Origin: Microcaldota archaeon
GTDB taxonomy: Archaea > Micrarchaeota > Micrarchaeia > Micrarchaeales > Micrarchaeaceae
Assembly: GCA_021798935.1 (NCBI GenBank)
Contig: JAJZBL010000006.1
Span: forward strand, 1-45,498
DNA: 45,498 nt
Direction: 5' to 3'
The notes below the pieces were generated by a model that was not told the DNA's origin, did no database searches, and worked only from the letters and a program-made list of their open reading frames with translations. Position numbers and translations under genes: made by a program. Below, piece after piece: positions 15,338-23,150 of the stretch. Numbering within the stretch: the first letter of the stretch is position 1; every line of letters begins with the position of its first letter.

Positions 15338-16606
15338 TCACTTCTTATCCTTTATCCCCTTTACAAGCCCAATATTCCCATCGAACTCCCAGTCAATACG
15401 TTTTAATTCTTCGGGTAAATGGTAATCTTTTTTCTTCAGCACATAATCTAGAATAGAGATTGCAGAATTCTTTAAGTTTTCATCTTTTATCATGCTTATA
15501 TTCGTGCTAAAGAATCCTAAAGATATAAGATGCTCTGCCTGCTCCTCTGACATCCCTCTTGATTCAAGGTAAAATAGTTCATCTCTATCTATTGGCGAAG
15601 AATAGCTGTAGTGAGATGCTTTTGTATAACTCTCGTTTATCGACATATCTGGCATCATATTTAGGCTTGCAGTAGGATCTCTTATTATACCTCTTTGAGA
15701 TATATGAGATAGTGAACTTTTGGCACCCTCCTTTACCTCTGCAAAATCCTTTGCATAGCATACAGAATTGCCGGATGCAATAACATTTAGGCTTGAATCA
15801 CATCTTGTATTCCTTTCATTATTGATTATATCTGAAAGTAGATCAATTTTTTGATTTAGGCTTGCGGCAACTGTTTTTCTAATATTTACTTCAGCATTTG
15901 CTGATGCAGATATTATGCGGGACTCTTCTTTTGTAAGTGAGTTGCCAACATATATTTCATTTATATTCAGCTTTGAGTATTCTCCAGCATTTCCACGGAG
16001 CATGCTTATTATTCCAGAATCTCCGCCAAGGTACAGTATATTGAACTCTAAATTTGAATCCTTTCCTGCTGATATCTCATGCATTATAACTGAAGGCGGC
16101 AACTCTTCTGATTTTCCAGATAATATGATTTCATTGATTGTCGATGGCTCCTTATCTCTGGCATCTATAATAAGCTGTATTGGATAGGAATCGTTGCTGT
16201 AATCCAAAATAATATTTACAGGCTTGCCTGCCTTTGGGCTTATGTATATTATTTTCTCTGAAAATGCATGTACGAATACTGCATATATATCTGAGTTGTC
16301 AAATAATTTTTTCCCTGTGATATTAAACGAATCGGGCGTATATACTTGGACTTCATCAGGGATTGTGTTGATTACATCAAATCCTCCTGTTATTCGTGCA
16401 TTGAATTTTATTCCAAGAATTTTCTCATATTTGGCATAATTGCTGCTTGGTGAAACAGCATCATTAGAAGGCTGTGATAGATTAACCTTGAAATTATACT
16501 TTTTGTATAATATATCTCTTAGGTAATTCTGTGAGGCTTTGCTGTTTTTATGCATTAAAATTGCCTCTTCCCTAAGGCTTTTGTAATCCTTTATATTGCT
16601 ATTCAT
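15338..16606 (-). CDS. sufD: SufD, SufBC2D scaffold subunit
   Basis: A 422-aa SufB/SufD-family beta-helix protein, shorter and more divergent than its neighbour SufB. Its C-terminal block reads KASHYSYSSPIDRDELFYLESRGMS, which retains the SufD histidine region, and then EEQAEHLISLGFF. It pairs with SufB to form the scaffold on which clusters assemble, with SufC as ATPase. Gene order and the more divergent core support SufD rather than a second SufB. It starts 3 nt after the sufB stop. Confidence 0.9.
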   Translation of the reverse strand: MNSNIKDYKSLREEAILMHKNSKASQNYLRDILYKKYNFKVNLSQPSNDAVSPSSNYAKYEKILGIKFNARITGGFDVINTIPDEVQVYTPDSFNITGKKLFDNSDIYAVFVHAFSEKIIYISPKAGKPVNIILDYSNDSYPIQLIIDARDKEPSTINEIILSGKSEELPPSVIMHEISAGKDSNLEFNILYLGGDSGIISMLRGNAGEYSKLNINEIYVGNSLTKEESRIISASANAEVNIRKTVAASLNQKIDLLSDIINNERNTRCDSSLNVIASGNSVCYAKDFAEVKEGAKSSLSHISQRGIIRDPTASLNMMPDMSINESYTKASHYSYSSPIDRDELFYLESRGMSEEQAEHLISLGFFSTNISMIKDENLKNSAISILDYVLKKKDYHLPEELKRIDWEFDGNIGLVKGIKDKK

Positions 16607-16609
16607 AAT

Positions 16610-18025
16610 TTATCCCACCGAATTGCTTGTATCCATCTTTATAAGCCTTTTAAGCTCCAGCGAATACTCCATAGGCAATACCTCAACTAATGGCTGTATA
16701 AACCCAAGCACTGCAGTTGCTATTGCATCATCTTCACTAAGCCCGCGTGACATTAGATAGAATAGTTCATCCTCTCCAAGCCTTCCCACAGTAGCTTCGT
16801 GGCTTACGAAAGCATCATCAGCATATATCTCATTGTATGGATAGGTATTTGTCTTTGAATTCTCATCTAGCAGAAGTGCATCGCACTTCACAGTGGATCT
16901 TGCATTCCTAGCACGGCTATCTATGTGTACCAACCCTCTGTAAGTTGTTATACCTGTCCCTTTTGATATGCTTTTTGATATAATCTTTGAAGTTGTGTTA
17001 CTTGCCAAGTGGAATACTTTTCCGCCAGTATCCTGATACTGGCCATCTCCCGCAACTGCTATAGACAATATCTCACCTCTTGCACCTTCTCCTTGCAAAT
17101 AGACACTTGGGTATTTCATATTTGCACTGCTACCTATATTTGCATCTATCCATTCAACCCTTGCATTCTCAGCTGCAAAAGCACGTTGCGTTACTAAATT
17201 GTATACGTTCTTTGACCAGTTCTGCACAGTTACGTAGCGTATGTGTGCACCTTTCTTTGCCACAAGCTCTACAACTGCTGCATGTAGTGATGAATTTATA
17301 TATATTGGAGCGGTGCATCCCTCTATATAAGTTACATCGGAATCTTCATCTGCAATTATCAAAGTCCTTTCAAATTGACCTGAACTCTCTGCATTTATAC
17401 GAAAATATGCCTGAAGGGGCAATGATAATTTTACACCTTTTGGCACATATATGAAGCTTCCTCCAGACCAAGTAGCGGTATTCAATGCGGCATACTTATT
17501 ATCTGTAGGAGGTATTACAGAACCAAAGTATTTTTTAACTAAATCAGGGTGCTCTTTAACTGCTGTATCCATATCGGTAAATATGACACCTCGTTTTTCC
17601 AGGTCATCCTTCAGGTGGTGGTATACTACTTCAGAATCATACTGTGCTGCACCTCCTGCAAAAAATTTTCTCTCAGCCTCAGGTACACCTAGCTTATCAA
17701 ACGTCTTTTTTATTTCTTCTGGAACCTTCTCCCAAGCATCTGAATTTTGGCTATTTGAAGGTTTTCTATAATAGTATATAGAATCGTAATCTATTTTGCT
17801 CAAATCTGGGCCCCAATTGGGAACGGGTTTATCTTTAAAGATTTTGTACCCTAATAGCCTCTTCTTAAGCATCCATTCTGGCTCATTTTTCAATTTTGAT
17901 ATATGTATTACTATGTCTTCCGATAAACCTTTTTTCATTTCGTTGTATGCGAGTTTATCACTAAATCCATATTTCTCCGCATACTCCTTTTCTTCCTGCA
18001 AAACAGAATTTGCTAAATCCGACAA
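16610..18025 (-). CDS. sufB: SufB, Fe-S scaffold subunit
   Basis: The 471-aa protein is highly typical of SufB, with WSGGSFIYVPKGVKLSLPLQ, a TAPIY segment, RNARSTVKCDALLLDE and SHEATVGRLGEDELFYLMSRGLSE near the C-terminus. The His-Glu of SHEAT is part of the SufB-SufD cluster site. The start is TTG 18025, 6 nt after an AGGTG SD. It is the first gene of the suf operon. The promoter region carries the 19-bp palindrome described separately. Confidence 0.96.
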   Translation of the reverse strand: MSDLANSVLQEEKEYAEKYGFSDKLAYNEMKKGLSEDIVIHISKLKNEPEWMLKKRLLGYKIFKDKPVPNWGPDLSKIDYDSIYYYRKPSNSQNSDAWEKVPEEIKKTFDKLGVPEAERKFFAGGAAQYDSEVVYHHLKDDLEKRGVIFTDMDTAVKEHPDLVKKYFGSVIPPTDNKYAALNTATWSGGSFIYVPKGVKLSLPLQAYFRINAESSGQFERTLIIADEDSDVTYIEGCTAPIYINSSLHAAVVELVAKKGAHIRYVTVQNWSKNVYNLVTQRAFAAENARVEWIDANIGSSANMKYPSVYLQGEGARGEILSIAVAGDGQYQDTGGKVFHLASNTTSKIISKSISKGTGITTYRGLVHIDSRARNARSTVKCDALLLDENSKTNTYPYNEIYADDAFVSHEATVGRLGEDELFYLMSRGLSEDDAIATAVLGFIQPLVEVLPMEYSLELKRLIKMDTSNSVG

Positions 18026-18038
18026 AATTTACACCTAT

Positions 18039-18057
18039 TTTATAACTGAGTTATAAA
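18039..18057. promoter_or_regulatory. 19-bp perfect palindrome over the suf promoter (candidate operator)
   Basis: TTTATAACT-G-AGTTATAAA has two perfect 9-bp arms around one base. It lies 14 nt before the sufB start codon and overlaps the TATA-like ATATTTATAA. A dimeric HTH protein bound here would block TBP or polymerase. The obvious candidate is the Cys-containing HTH regulator encoded in the operon. Nothing in the sequence proves that pairing. Confidence 0.5.
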
Positions 18058-18174
18058 TATAAGGATTAACAACCTATTTATGCTTTAATATTGCAAATTT
18101 AACATATTCTAAAAATTTGTATTAGTAACGTGAGTTTTAGGATTAGTTTAAAATTAAGTTTAAGGCGTTTTTAG

Positions 18175-18591
18175 ATGCTCAAATTTTTAAAAAGATTTCA
18201 GAAGTATAATGAAAAGCTTATTGCGATAGGAGACATAGAACTTAATGCAATAATATCTGATAATTTCATAAAGAGAATGATAGGCTTGATGTATACGGAT
18301 TCTTTAAAAGAAAATAGCTGTATGCTTTTCATTTTTGATTCTGAAAGTAAACCAGGAATCTGGATGTATAATATGAAGTTTCCTATTGACATATTATGGA
18401 TAAATAAAGATCTCTCCATTGTAGACATTAAAGAGAACTTGCAGCCTTGCAAAAATATCTTCACATGCGATATCTCATATCCTAAGGCAGAGTCAAAGTA
18501 TATAATAGAATTAAATGCAGGATATGTTAAATCTCATAATATACAATTAGGTACTAAGATTAATTTAAAAGAAATAGAAACAAAAAATTAA
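18175..18591 (+). CDS. DUF192 family protein
   Basis: The conserved DUF192 blocks appear in order: RMIGLMYTDSL, CMLFIF, IWMYNMKFPIDILWI, then YIIELNAGYV near the C-terminus. In this family the WM-x-N-T/M-x-x-P-hD core is nearly invariant; its biochemical role is not established. This copy has no signal peptide or membrane segment, unlike many exported DUF192 proteins. It is divergent from the suf operon and has an A/T-rich promoter about 27 nt before ATG 18175, implying a leaderless message. Confidence 0.8.
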   Translation: MLKFLKRFQKYNEKLIAIGDIELNAIISDNFIKRMIGLMYTDSLKENSCMLFIFDSESKPGIWMYNMKFPIDILWINKDLSIVDIKENLQPCKNIFTCDISYPKAESKYIIELNAGYVKSHNIQLGTKINLKEIETKN

Positions 18592-18599
18592 ATTTCTGA

Positions 18600-18827
18600 T
18601 TACTTAGATGCTCTGCCGCCTCTATTCATTTTACTTCTAGCAACATAGCCTTTCTTATTGATGAAATACAAGTATCCCTGTTCCCTATTTATGCGCTCAG
18701 TTCCAACCTTCTTCTTCTTTCCTGATGGGTTTGACTTCATAGGGGTCTGCCACACATATCCATCGCTTCCTAAATAATATAGGTATCCATTCTCTCTATT
18801 AATCTGTTCCTTTCCTACCTGTTCCAT
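18600..18827 (-). CDS. Small basic protein with two tandem 28-residue repeats
   Basis: The 75-aa protein consists of two repeat units, residues 4-31 and 41-68. Each follows the pattern VG-x-E-x-INRE-x-GYLY-x5-GYV-x3-M. They are joined by a basic linker (SGKKKK) and end in a basic tail (NRGGRASK). The alternating aromatic residues suggest two small beta-hairpin units, and the net charge is strongly positive, so nucleic-acid or ribosome binding is possible. I think related short proteins occur in other small archaea, but I do not know a function. Start ATG 18827. The stop faces the DUF192 gene end 8 nt away. Confidence 0.75.
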   Translation of the reverse strand: MEQVGKEQINRENGYLYYLGSDGYVWQTPMKSNPSGKKKKVGTERINREQGYLYFINKKGYVARSKMNRGGRASK

Positions 18828-19066
18828 TCTTACACCAATATTATTATTGATAGATATATTTAAATATTTATCTCGTAGTCTACTCGTAAATTCTACTAAA
18901 ACTATGCATTATACAGCGTTTGCGTATTAAACACTGAAAAATAATAGATTTTCTGCTCTCCCATCAAAATATACATAAAGTGTGAGGATTTTGGCACAAA
19001 GTGAATTGCTATTATAGGCATTTTCAAAATATATTTAATAATTGCTTACCATAAATTAATGATTTT

Positions 19067-19831
19067 ATGATAGATATTAAACTGGTAGGTGAAAAATTCA
19101 ATTTTAATGGTTATTCGTTTATAGAAGGATTTCCTGGTATAGGGTTGGTAGGACCAATGGCTATAAATTACATGATAGACAAGCTTAATATGGATTACTG
19201 TGGATATTTAGATTCAGATAAATTCCCACCTTTAATAGCAATACACGATTCAATACCTATGCCACCGATAAGGATTTACTGCTCCAAAAAATACAAGCTT
19301 TTGACTATATTTGCAGAATTCCAAATACCTATGGACCTTATATACGAATTAAGTGCTAAATTAAATGAATTTATAAAGGAAAACAAGATATCTAAGATAG
19401 TTTCGGTAAATGGTATGCCATATAAGGATGACAGCAAAGATGCAACTGCCTTAAAAGATTCAGATGTTGCATTTGGAATGGTATCTAAAAAGAGTCTAAT
19501 TGATGAATTAAAGAAATACAATATTTCTCCAGTTAACGAGGGGGTTGCAACAGGTATAAGTGCAATGATGATGACAAAGGCATTGAATGATAACATCGAT
19601 GACATAACATTATTAATACCTGTCAATCCAAATTTGATTGACCCAGGATATGCAGAATCTGCTATAAAATATATGAACAAGCTGATGGACCTTAATATAA
19701 ATACTGATGAACTTGAAAAGGAGTCTAAAGAAGTTGAAGCAAAGATAAAAGAGATTATGAAAAAGAATAAAGATACACACCAGACTTACAAGAATTCATA
19801 CAACGACAGCGGATTATCAATGTATGCATGA
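19067..19831 (+). CDS. PAC2-family proteasome assembly chaperone homologue (PbaB-like)
   Basis: EGFPGIGLVGPMAINYMIDKL is the PAC2-family start block. It is followed by GYLDSDKFPPL and a SVNGMP segment typical of the archaeal COG2047 branch. Archaeal members (PbaA, PbaB) bind proteasome core particles. The last three residues, M-Y-A, form a hydrophobic-Tyr-X (HbYX) tail, the motif that docks into pockets of the proteasome alpha ring. A charged helix (about 215-240) precedes the tail as a likely tether. A TATA-like element about 30 nt before ATG 19067 gives a short leader. No proteasome subunit gene is in the window. Confidence 0.88.
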   Translation: MIDIKLVGEKFNFNGYSFIEGFPGIGLVGPMAINYMIDKLNMDYCGYLDSDKFPPLIAIHDSIPMPPIRIYCSKKYKLLTIFAEFQIPMDLIYELSAKLNEFIKENKISKIVSVNGMPYKDDSKDATALKDSDVAFGMVSKKSLIDELKKYNISPVNEGVATGISAMMMTKALNDNIDDITLLIPVNPNLIDPGYAESAIKYMNKLMDLNINTDELEKESKEVEAKIKEIMKKNKDTHQTYKNSYNDSGLSMYA

Positions 19832-19844
19832 ATTTTTTTCTTTT

Positions 19845-19953
19845 GCAGGGGTGGCAGAGTCTGGTCTGACCGGGTGATAGGTCACAGAAAAATGCGCAGG
19901 ACTTAAGATCCTGTGGCTTAGCGCCTTCGTGAGTTCAAATCTCACCCCCTGCA
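19845..19953 (+). tRNA. tRNA-Leu, anticodon TAA, with a 25-nt D-loop intron
   Basis: The acceptor stem is GCAGGGG/CCCCTGC, the anticodon stem CAGGA/TCCTG with loop CTTAAGA (TAA), followed by a long variable arm (GGC/GCC) and T arm GTGAG-TTCAAAT-CTCAC; discriminator A. The D-loop carries 25 extra bases. Removing 19866-19890 restores a standard leucine D arm: A14, G15, G18, G19, T20, then A21 and a GCA/TGC stem. The gene is 109 nt long; the mature tRNA would be 84 nt. Confidence 0.93.
19866..19890 (+). other. Non-canonical tRNA intron at position 20/21 with BHB-type structure
   Basis: Exon bases TCTG (19860-19863) pair with CAGA (19885-19888) as the 4-bp central helix. GTC (19864-19866) is a 3-nt 5' bulge. 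TGACC/GGTCA (19867-19871/19880-19884) is the inner helix, and AAA (19889-19891) is the 3' bulge. Cutting each bulge after its second base removes exactly 19866-19890 and leaves a normal D-loop. On the exon side the helix is only GCA/TGC with an internal loop, so this is a relaxed BHB of the kind cut by broad-specificity archaeal splicing endonucleases. Confidence 0.85.
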
Positions 19954-20000
19954 CTCTAATGTTTATTAGTTTAAATATGTGCTATAATTATAATTTTTAG

Positions 20001-20060
20001 GTTAGAAGTTTTACCTAATAAAAATACATTAGGGTTGTTTTGCTATTTTCTAACTTCTGA
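20001..20060 (+). ncRNA. Possible small structured RNA between tRNA-Leu and the phosphoesterase gene
   Basis: TTAGAAGTT (20002-20010) can pair with AACTTCTGA (20052-20060, one G-T wobble). The enclosed CCTAAT (20014-20019) pairs with ATTAGG (20028-20033). A TATA-like TTTAAATAT at about 19971-19979 is spaced to start transcription near 20001. No family is recognised and coding potential is absent. In A/T-rich DNA such nesting can be chance. Confidence 0.22.
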
Positions 20061-20205
20061 TATTAAAGATTAAGGATAAGTGCGTTACAATATACTTCTT
20101 TATGTGATATTTTTAAAACTTGCTATTTTTACAATATTTTAAAATATAAGGTAGTAATATTATATGATTAAATAGCTTACTTTTCCTTTTTGATTGGTGA
20201 ATTGT

Positions 20206-22929
20206 GTGGGTGACAAAAGAAGGGTACTTAAGAGTACATATAATATTTATTCCTTAGGAGATATTGGCGGTGCACAGAAGTATATGAGTGAAAGGAATCT
20301 CATAGGAATAAGCAGATACTTAAAAATGGCAGAAAAAGAGGATTTGCCAGATGTTTTAATATTTGGAGGGGGAATTATACCATATTTCCCAACTAAAGGT
20401 TCTACCGCTAATAACAATTATCTTGATACTATAATACCTAACCTAAATTCAATATTTGATTCTGCAATATATATGAAGCCACATCTTAACAGGATACTTT
20501 CTTTGCTCCCAAAAGAGACAAAAGTAATATATACATTAGGGGATGAGGACAGAAAGAATATGCTTGAGATACAGAGATCTTTAGGGTTGGCTTACAAAAA
20601 TGATATAGAGTATTTAGAAAAACTAATAAGCGATGAAAATCTTACAGTTAATTCCAGAGTAGAAATAATAAAAGGCATTAATGCATCTAAAGCAAAGTTC
20701 AAGGAAATGCTTTCTAAAGATAAGAGCAATCAAAGCAAATATGATAGAGATATGAAAGAGCTGCAGAACATTAGAATTAAGGAAAGAATAAACAAAGAGG
20801 AAAAGAAAGAGGCAGAAGAGAGAAGAGATCTCTTAAAGAGCCTTTATAAATTAAAAGTCGGTGAGGCAGATCCGAGTGATGGAAAATTTGACAAGTACCT
20901 TAACCAAAAGAAAGAGGAGATGGCAAAAATACTTGAAGAGATGAAAAACGTGACAGATTCCGATAAGCTGGCAGAGCTTTCGGCAAAATCAAAGGCAATA
21001 TCCAATTCCATAAGAGTTATGGGAAATAAGATGAAGGAAAAAAGCAACACAAATGAGCAGTACAAAAATGACTTGCGCAATAAGAGTGTGGACAATTATA
21101 CAGGAAATTCTCTAACAGACCATAGATCTCACGAGATAATAGATAAACTTTCAGAGTCATATTACCTAAGCTATTTAAAGGATGCTTTTGGTAGAAAAAG
21201 AAAATTGATATTGCAAAATGAAAAAGTTGATGGTAGGGTTATAGATATTGGCAAAGGCAAGTTCAATCTCGTCACCGCTTATAGTTTGAATGTTATACTT
21301 GGAGCAAGAAGTATAGGCAGCAATAACAAGCTTGCAGGCAAACTCGATATACTTACAGATAATGGATTGAAGGCAGGAAAGATAAATTACAAACTTGACA
21401 CAATAGTTGTAACAAGTAAAAATAATACTAGTTCATTTACAATAGAACCATACAAAAATAAATCAGAGTCTTTAAAATTCGCACTTGCACAGGGACCTTT
21501 TACAGATCCAAGCAAGGTTGCTGCTGAATGGAACAAATGGACTAACACAAAATATACGCAATCGGTTCAGAAAGGTGTTATGAGCAGTGACTTTACTATA
21601 CTGCATGTATCAGACCCGAGTTTACCAATAAAATATGAAACTAAAACCTCTGAGATGCTTTCTAAATTGTACTTTGATGAAATGAAAGAGCAGTACAAGA
21701 TTCTGAATAAGCGCTGGAATGCTATCAAAGACCAGGATATACAATTTCCACTGAATGGGGTTTCTAATGTTAATTTGGAGTACTATGTAGCTATGAACAA
21801 ACTTCCTTCTGAGTTAAAGGATTGGGAACTTAAGAAATATTATACACAGATAAAGGCTAAAATTGAAAATGAATTAAATAACGATATTGATACGAAAATG
21901 AGTAGCGCCAGCAATAAGCTTGTTGTGGGTGTGATTACAGATACACACATAGGCAATCATGCTGAGTATGAACTTTTGGAGAATTCTGTTAAAGATATGC
22001 AGGGAAGGGGCGTTGATGTACTTATCCTCTCTGGAGATATATTAGATGGATTTTACAAGAACCATGGAGCCGAGCCTCATATAAACGATTCTTTTTCCCA
22101 TACTGAAAAAGTTAAGGATATATTGAGGAGAGACTCACCTAATGCACTAAATGACTTCTACAAGAATAAGTCCGAACAACTCTACTTTAACATAGATGAA
22201 CAGGTTATAGTTCTCCTTGATAAGATAGCAGATCTGGTGTATGGAGTTGCCAACAGAGGCGGCACAGTTATTACAGTTTCAGGAAATCATTACAATAAAA
22301 CAGAGGGCGAAGGACATAGGGATGAGTCCACAACCATAGCCAACTCCTTAAAGCAGAGATTACAAGGTTACCTTGATGGAATACGTAGAGAGGGCAATGA
22401 TAAGGATCTTGAGAAAAATATAGAGAAAGCCATATATGGCATTACCGCAATCGTTGGGGGAGAATATGGTGCAGGTGAAGTCAATATTAATGGAATGAAA
22501 ACTTCATTATCTCATGAGAAAGGAACGTCAAATGAGAGCAGCTTGCTTAAGCATGTGATGGACAAGAGATCAGAAGCCGTGCTTCATATAGCAGGTCATG
22601 ATCATGTTGCCATGGCTGAGTGGGTAGGGAACAGGCTTGTTGTTAAAGTGCCTAGCATGCAGGAATCTAATAGCTCTTTCATGAATGCACTTCCAATACC
22701 TGTTGGAGATTACCCTAAAGGTGCGGTAAATGGTTATACTATTATAGACCTTAACTTAGATAGTGCCGGCAGAATAATGGATTCTTCAATTGAATATATA
22801 TTAGCTAGAAATCTGATAAGGTCCGATTCGCCTTCTGCAATCATAAGCAAAGCGAACAGGAAGGCTGATAACATAAGCGTCAATTACCATAATACAGTAA
22901 ATAAAGAGAAAAGTAAAAGCACAGCATAA
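20206..22929 (+). CDS. Large protein: degenerate N-terminal module, coiled coil, C-terminal metallophosphoesterase
   Basis: A 907-aa soluble protein. The C-terminal third has a complete calcineurin-type metallophosphoesterase site: TDTHIG (about residue 579), SGDILDG (about 609), SGNHYNK (about 693), SHEK (about 768) and AGHDHV (about 796). The N-terminal 120 residues show similar but altered motifs (SLGDIGGA, VLIFGGGIIP, IYTLGDED), as if from a second, inactive copy of the fold. A charged coiled coil (about 140-290) follows, and then a beta-rich region to about 560. GTG 20206 is the likely start, 5 nt after a GGTGA SD. Substrate is unknown; the coiled coil plus phosphoesterase plan recalls nucleic-acid enzymes such as Mre11, but similarity is not close. 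Confidence 0.7.
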   Translation: MGDKRRVLKSTYNIYSLGDIGGAQKYMSERNLIGISRYLKMAEKEDLPDVLIFGGGIIPYFPTKGSTANNNYLDTIIPNLNSIFDSAIYMKPHLNRILSLLPKETKVIYTLGDEDRKNMLEIQRSLGLAYKNDIEYLEKLISDENLTVNSRVEIIKGINASKAKFKEMLSKDKSNQSKYDRDMKELQNIRIKERINKEEKKEAEERRDLLKSLYKLKVGEADPSDGKFDKYLNQKKEEMAKILEEMKNVTDSDKLAELSAKSKAISNSIRVMGNKMKEKSNTNEQYKNDLRNKSVDNYTGNSLTDHRSHEIIDKLSESYYLSYLKDAFGRKRKLILQNEKVDGRVIDIGKGKFNLVTAYSLNVILGARSIGSNNKLAGKLDILTDNGLKAGKINYKLDTIVVTSKNNTSSFTIEPYKNKSESLKFALAQGPFTDPSKVAAEWNKWTNTKYTQSVQKGVMSSDFTILHVSDPSLPIKYETKTSEMLSKLYFDEMKEQYKILNKRWNAIKDQDIQFPLNGVSNVNLEYYVAMNKLPSELKDWELKKYYTQIKAKIENELNNDIDTKMSSASNKLVVGVITDTHIGNHAEYELLENSVKDMQGRGVDVLILSGDILDGFYKNHGAEPHINDSFSHTEKVKDILRRDSPNALNDFYKNKSEQLYFNIDEQVIVLLDKIADLVYGVANRGGTVITVSGNHYNKTEGEGHRDESTTIANSLKQRLQGYLDGIRREGNDKDLEKNIEKAIYGITAIVGGEYGAGEVNINGMKTSLSHEKGTSNESSLLKHVMDKRSEAVLHIAGHDHVAMAEWVGNRLVVKVPSMQESNSSFMNALPIPVGDYPKGAVNGYTIIDLNLDSAGRIMDSSIEYILARNLIRSDSPSAIISKANRKADNISVNYHNTVNKEKSKSTA

Positions 22930-22940
22930 ATTCCAATCTG

Positions 22941-23044
22941 CGGGCCCGACGGGATTTTCATGTTTGCTTTTTATGGCAAACAATTTGAACCCGTGACCAT
23001 CAGCTTAGAAGGCTGCCGCTCTATCCAAGCTGAGCTACGGGCCC
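22941..23044 (-). tRNA. tRNA-Arg, anticodon TCT, with a 29-nt T-loop intron
   Basis: On the minus strand: acceptor GGGCCCG/CGGGCCC, D arm GCTC/GAGC, anticodon stem CAGC/GCTG with TCT in the loop, T stem ACGGG/CCCGT and discriminator G. The T-loop is interrupted by 29 bases. Removing 22955-22983 leaves the standard loop TTCAAAT. The gene is 104 nt long and the mature tRNA would be 75 nt. CCA is not encoded. Confidence 0.94.
22955..22983 (-). other. Non-canonical tRNA intron at position 59/60 with a strict BHB motif
   Basis: Read on the minus strand: the T stem ACGGG/CCCGT is the outer helix. TTCA pairs with TGAA as the 4-bp central helix. AAT is the 5' bulge, and TGTTTGC/GCAAACA is a 7-bp inner helix closed by an 8-nt loop. 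A second AAT is the 3' bulge. Cutting both AAT bulges as AA|T removes 29 nt and restores a 7-nt T-loop. This fits the classical hBHBh' geometry exactly. Confidence 0.92.
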
Positions 23045-23150
23045 ACATATTTTAAGCTAAAATGCTCAATGCACAATAATTTAAACAAAATGTACATATT
23101 ACATAGCTCATTGGAATAATTACTTTTAACTCTATATTTATAAATACTTT

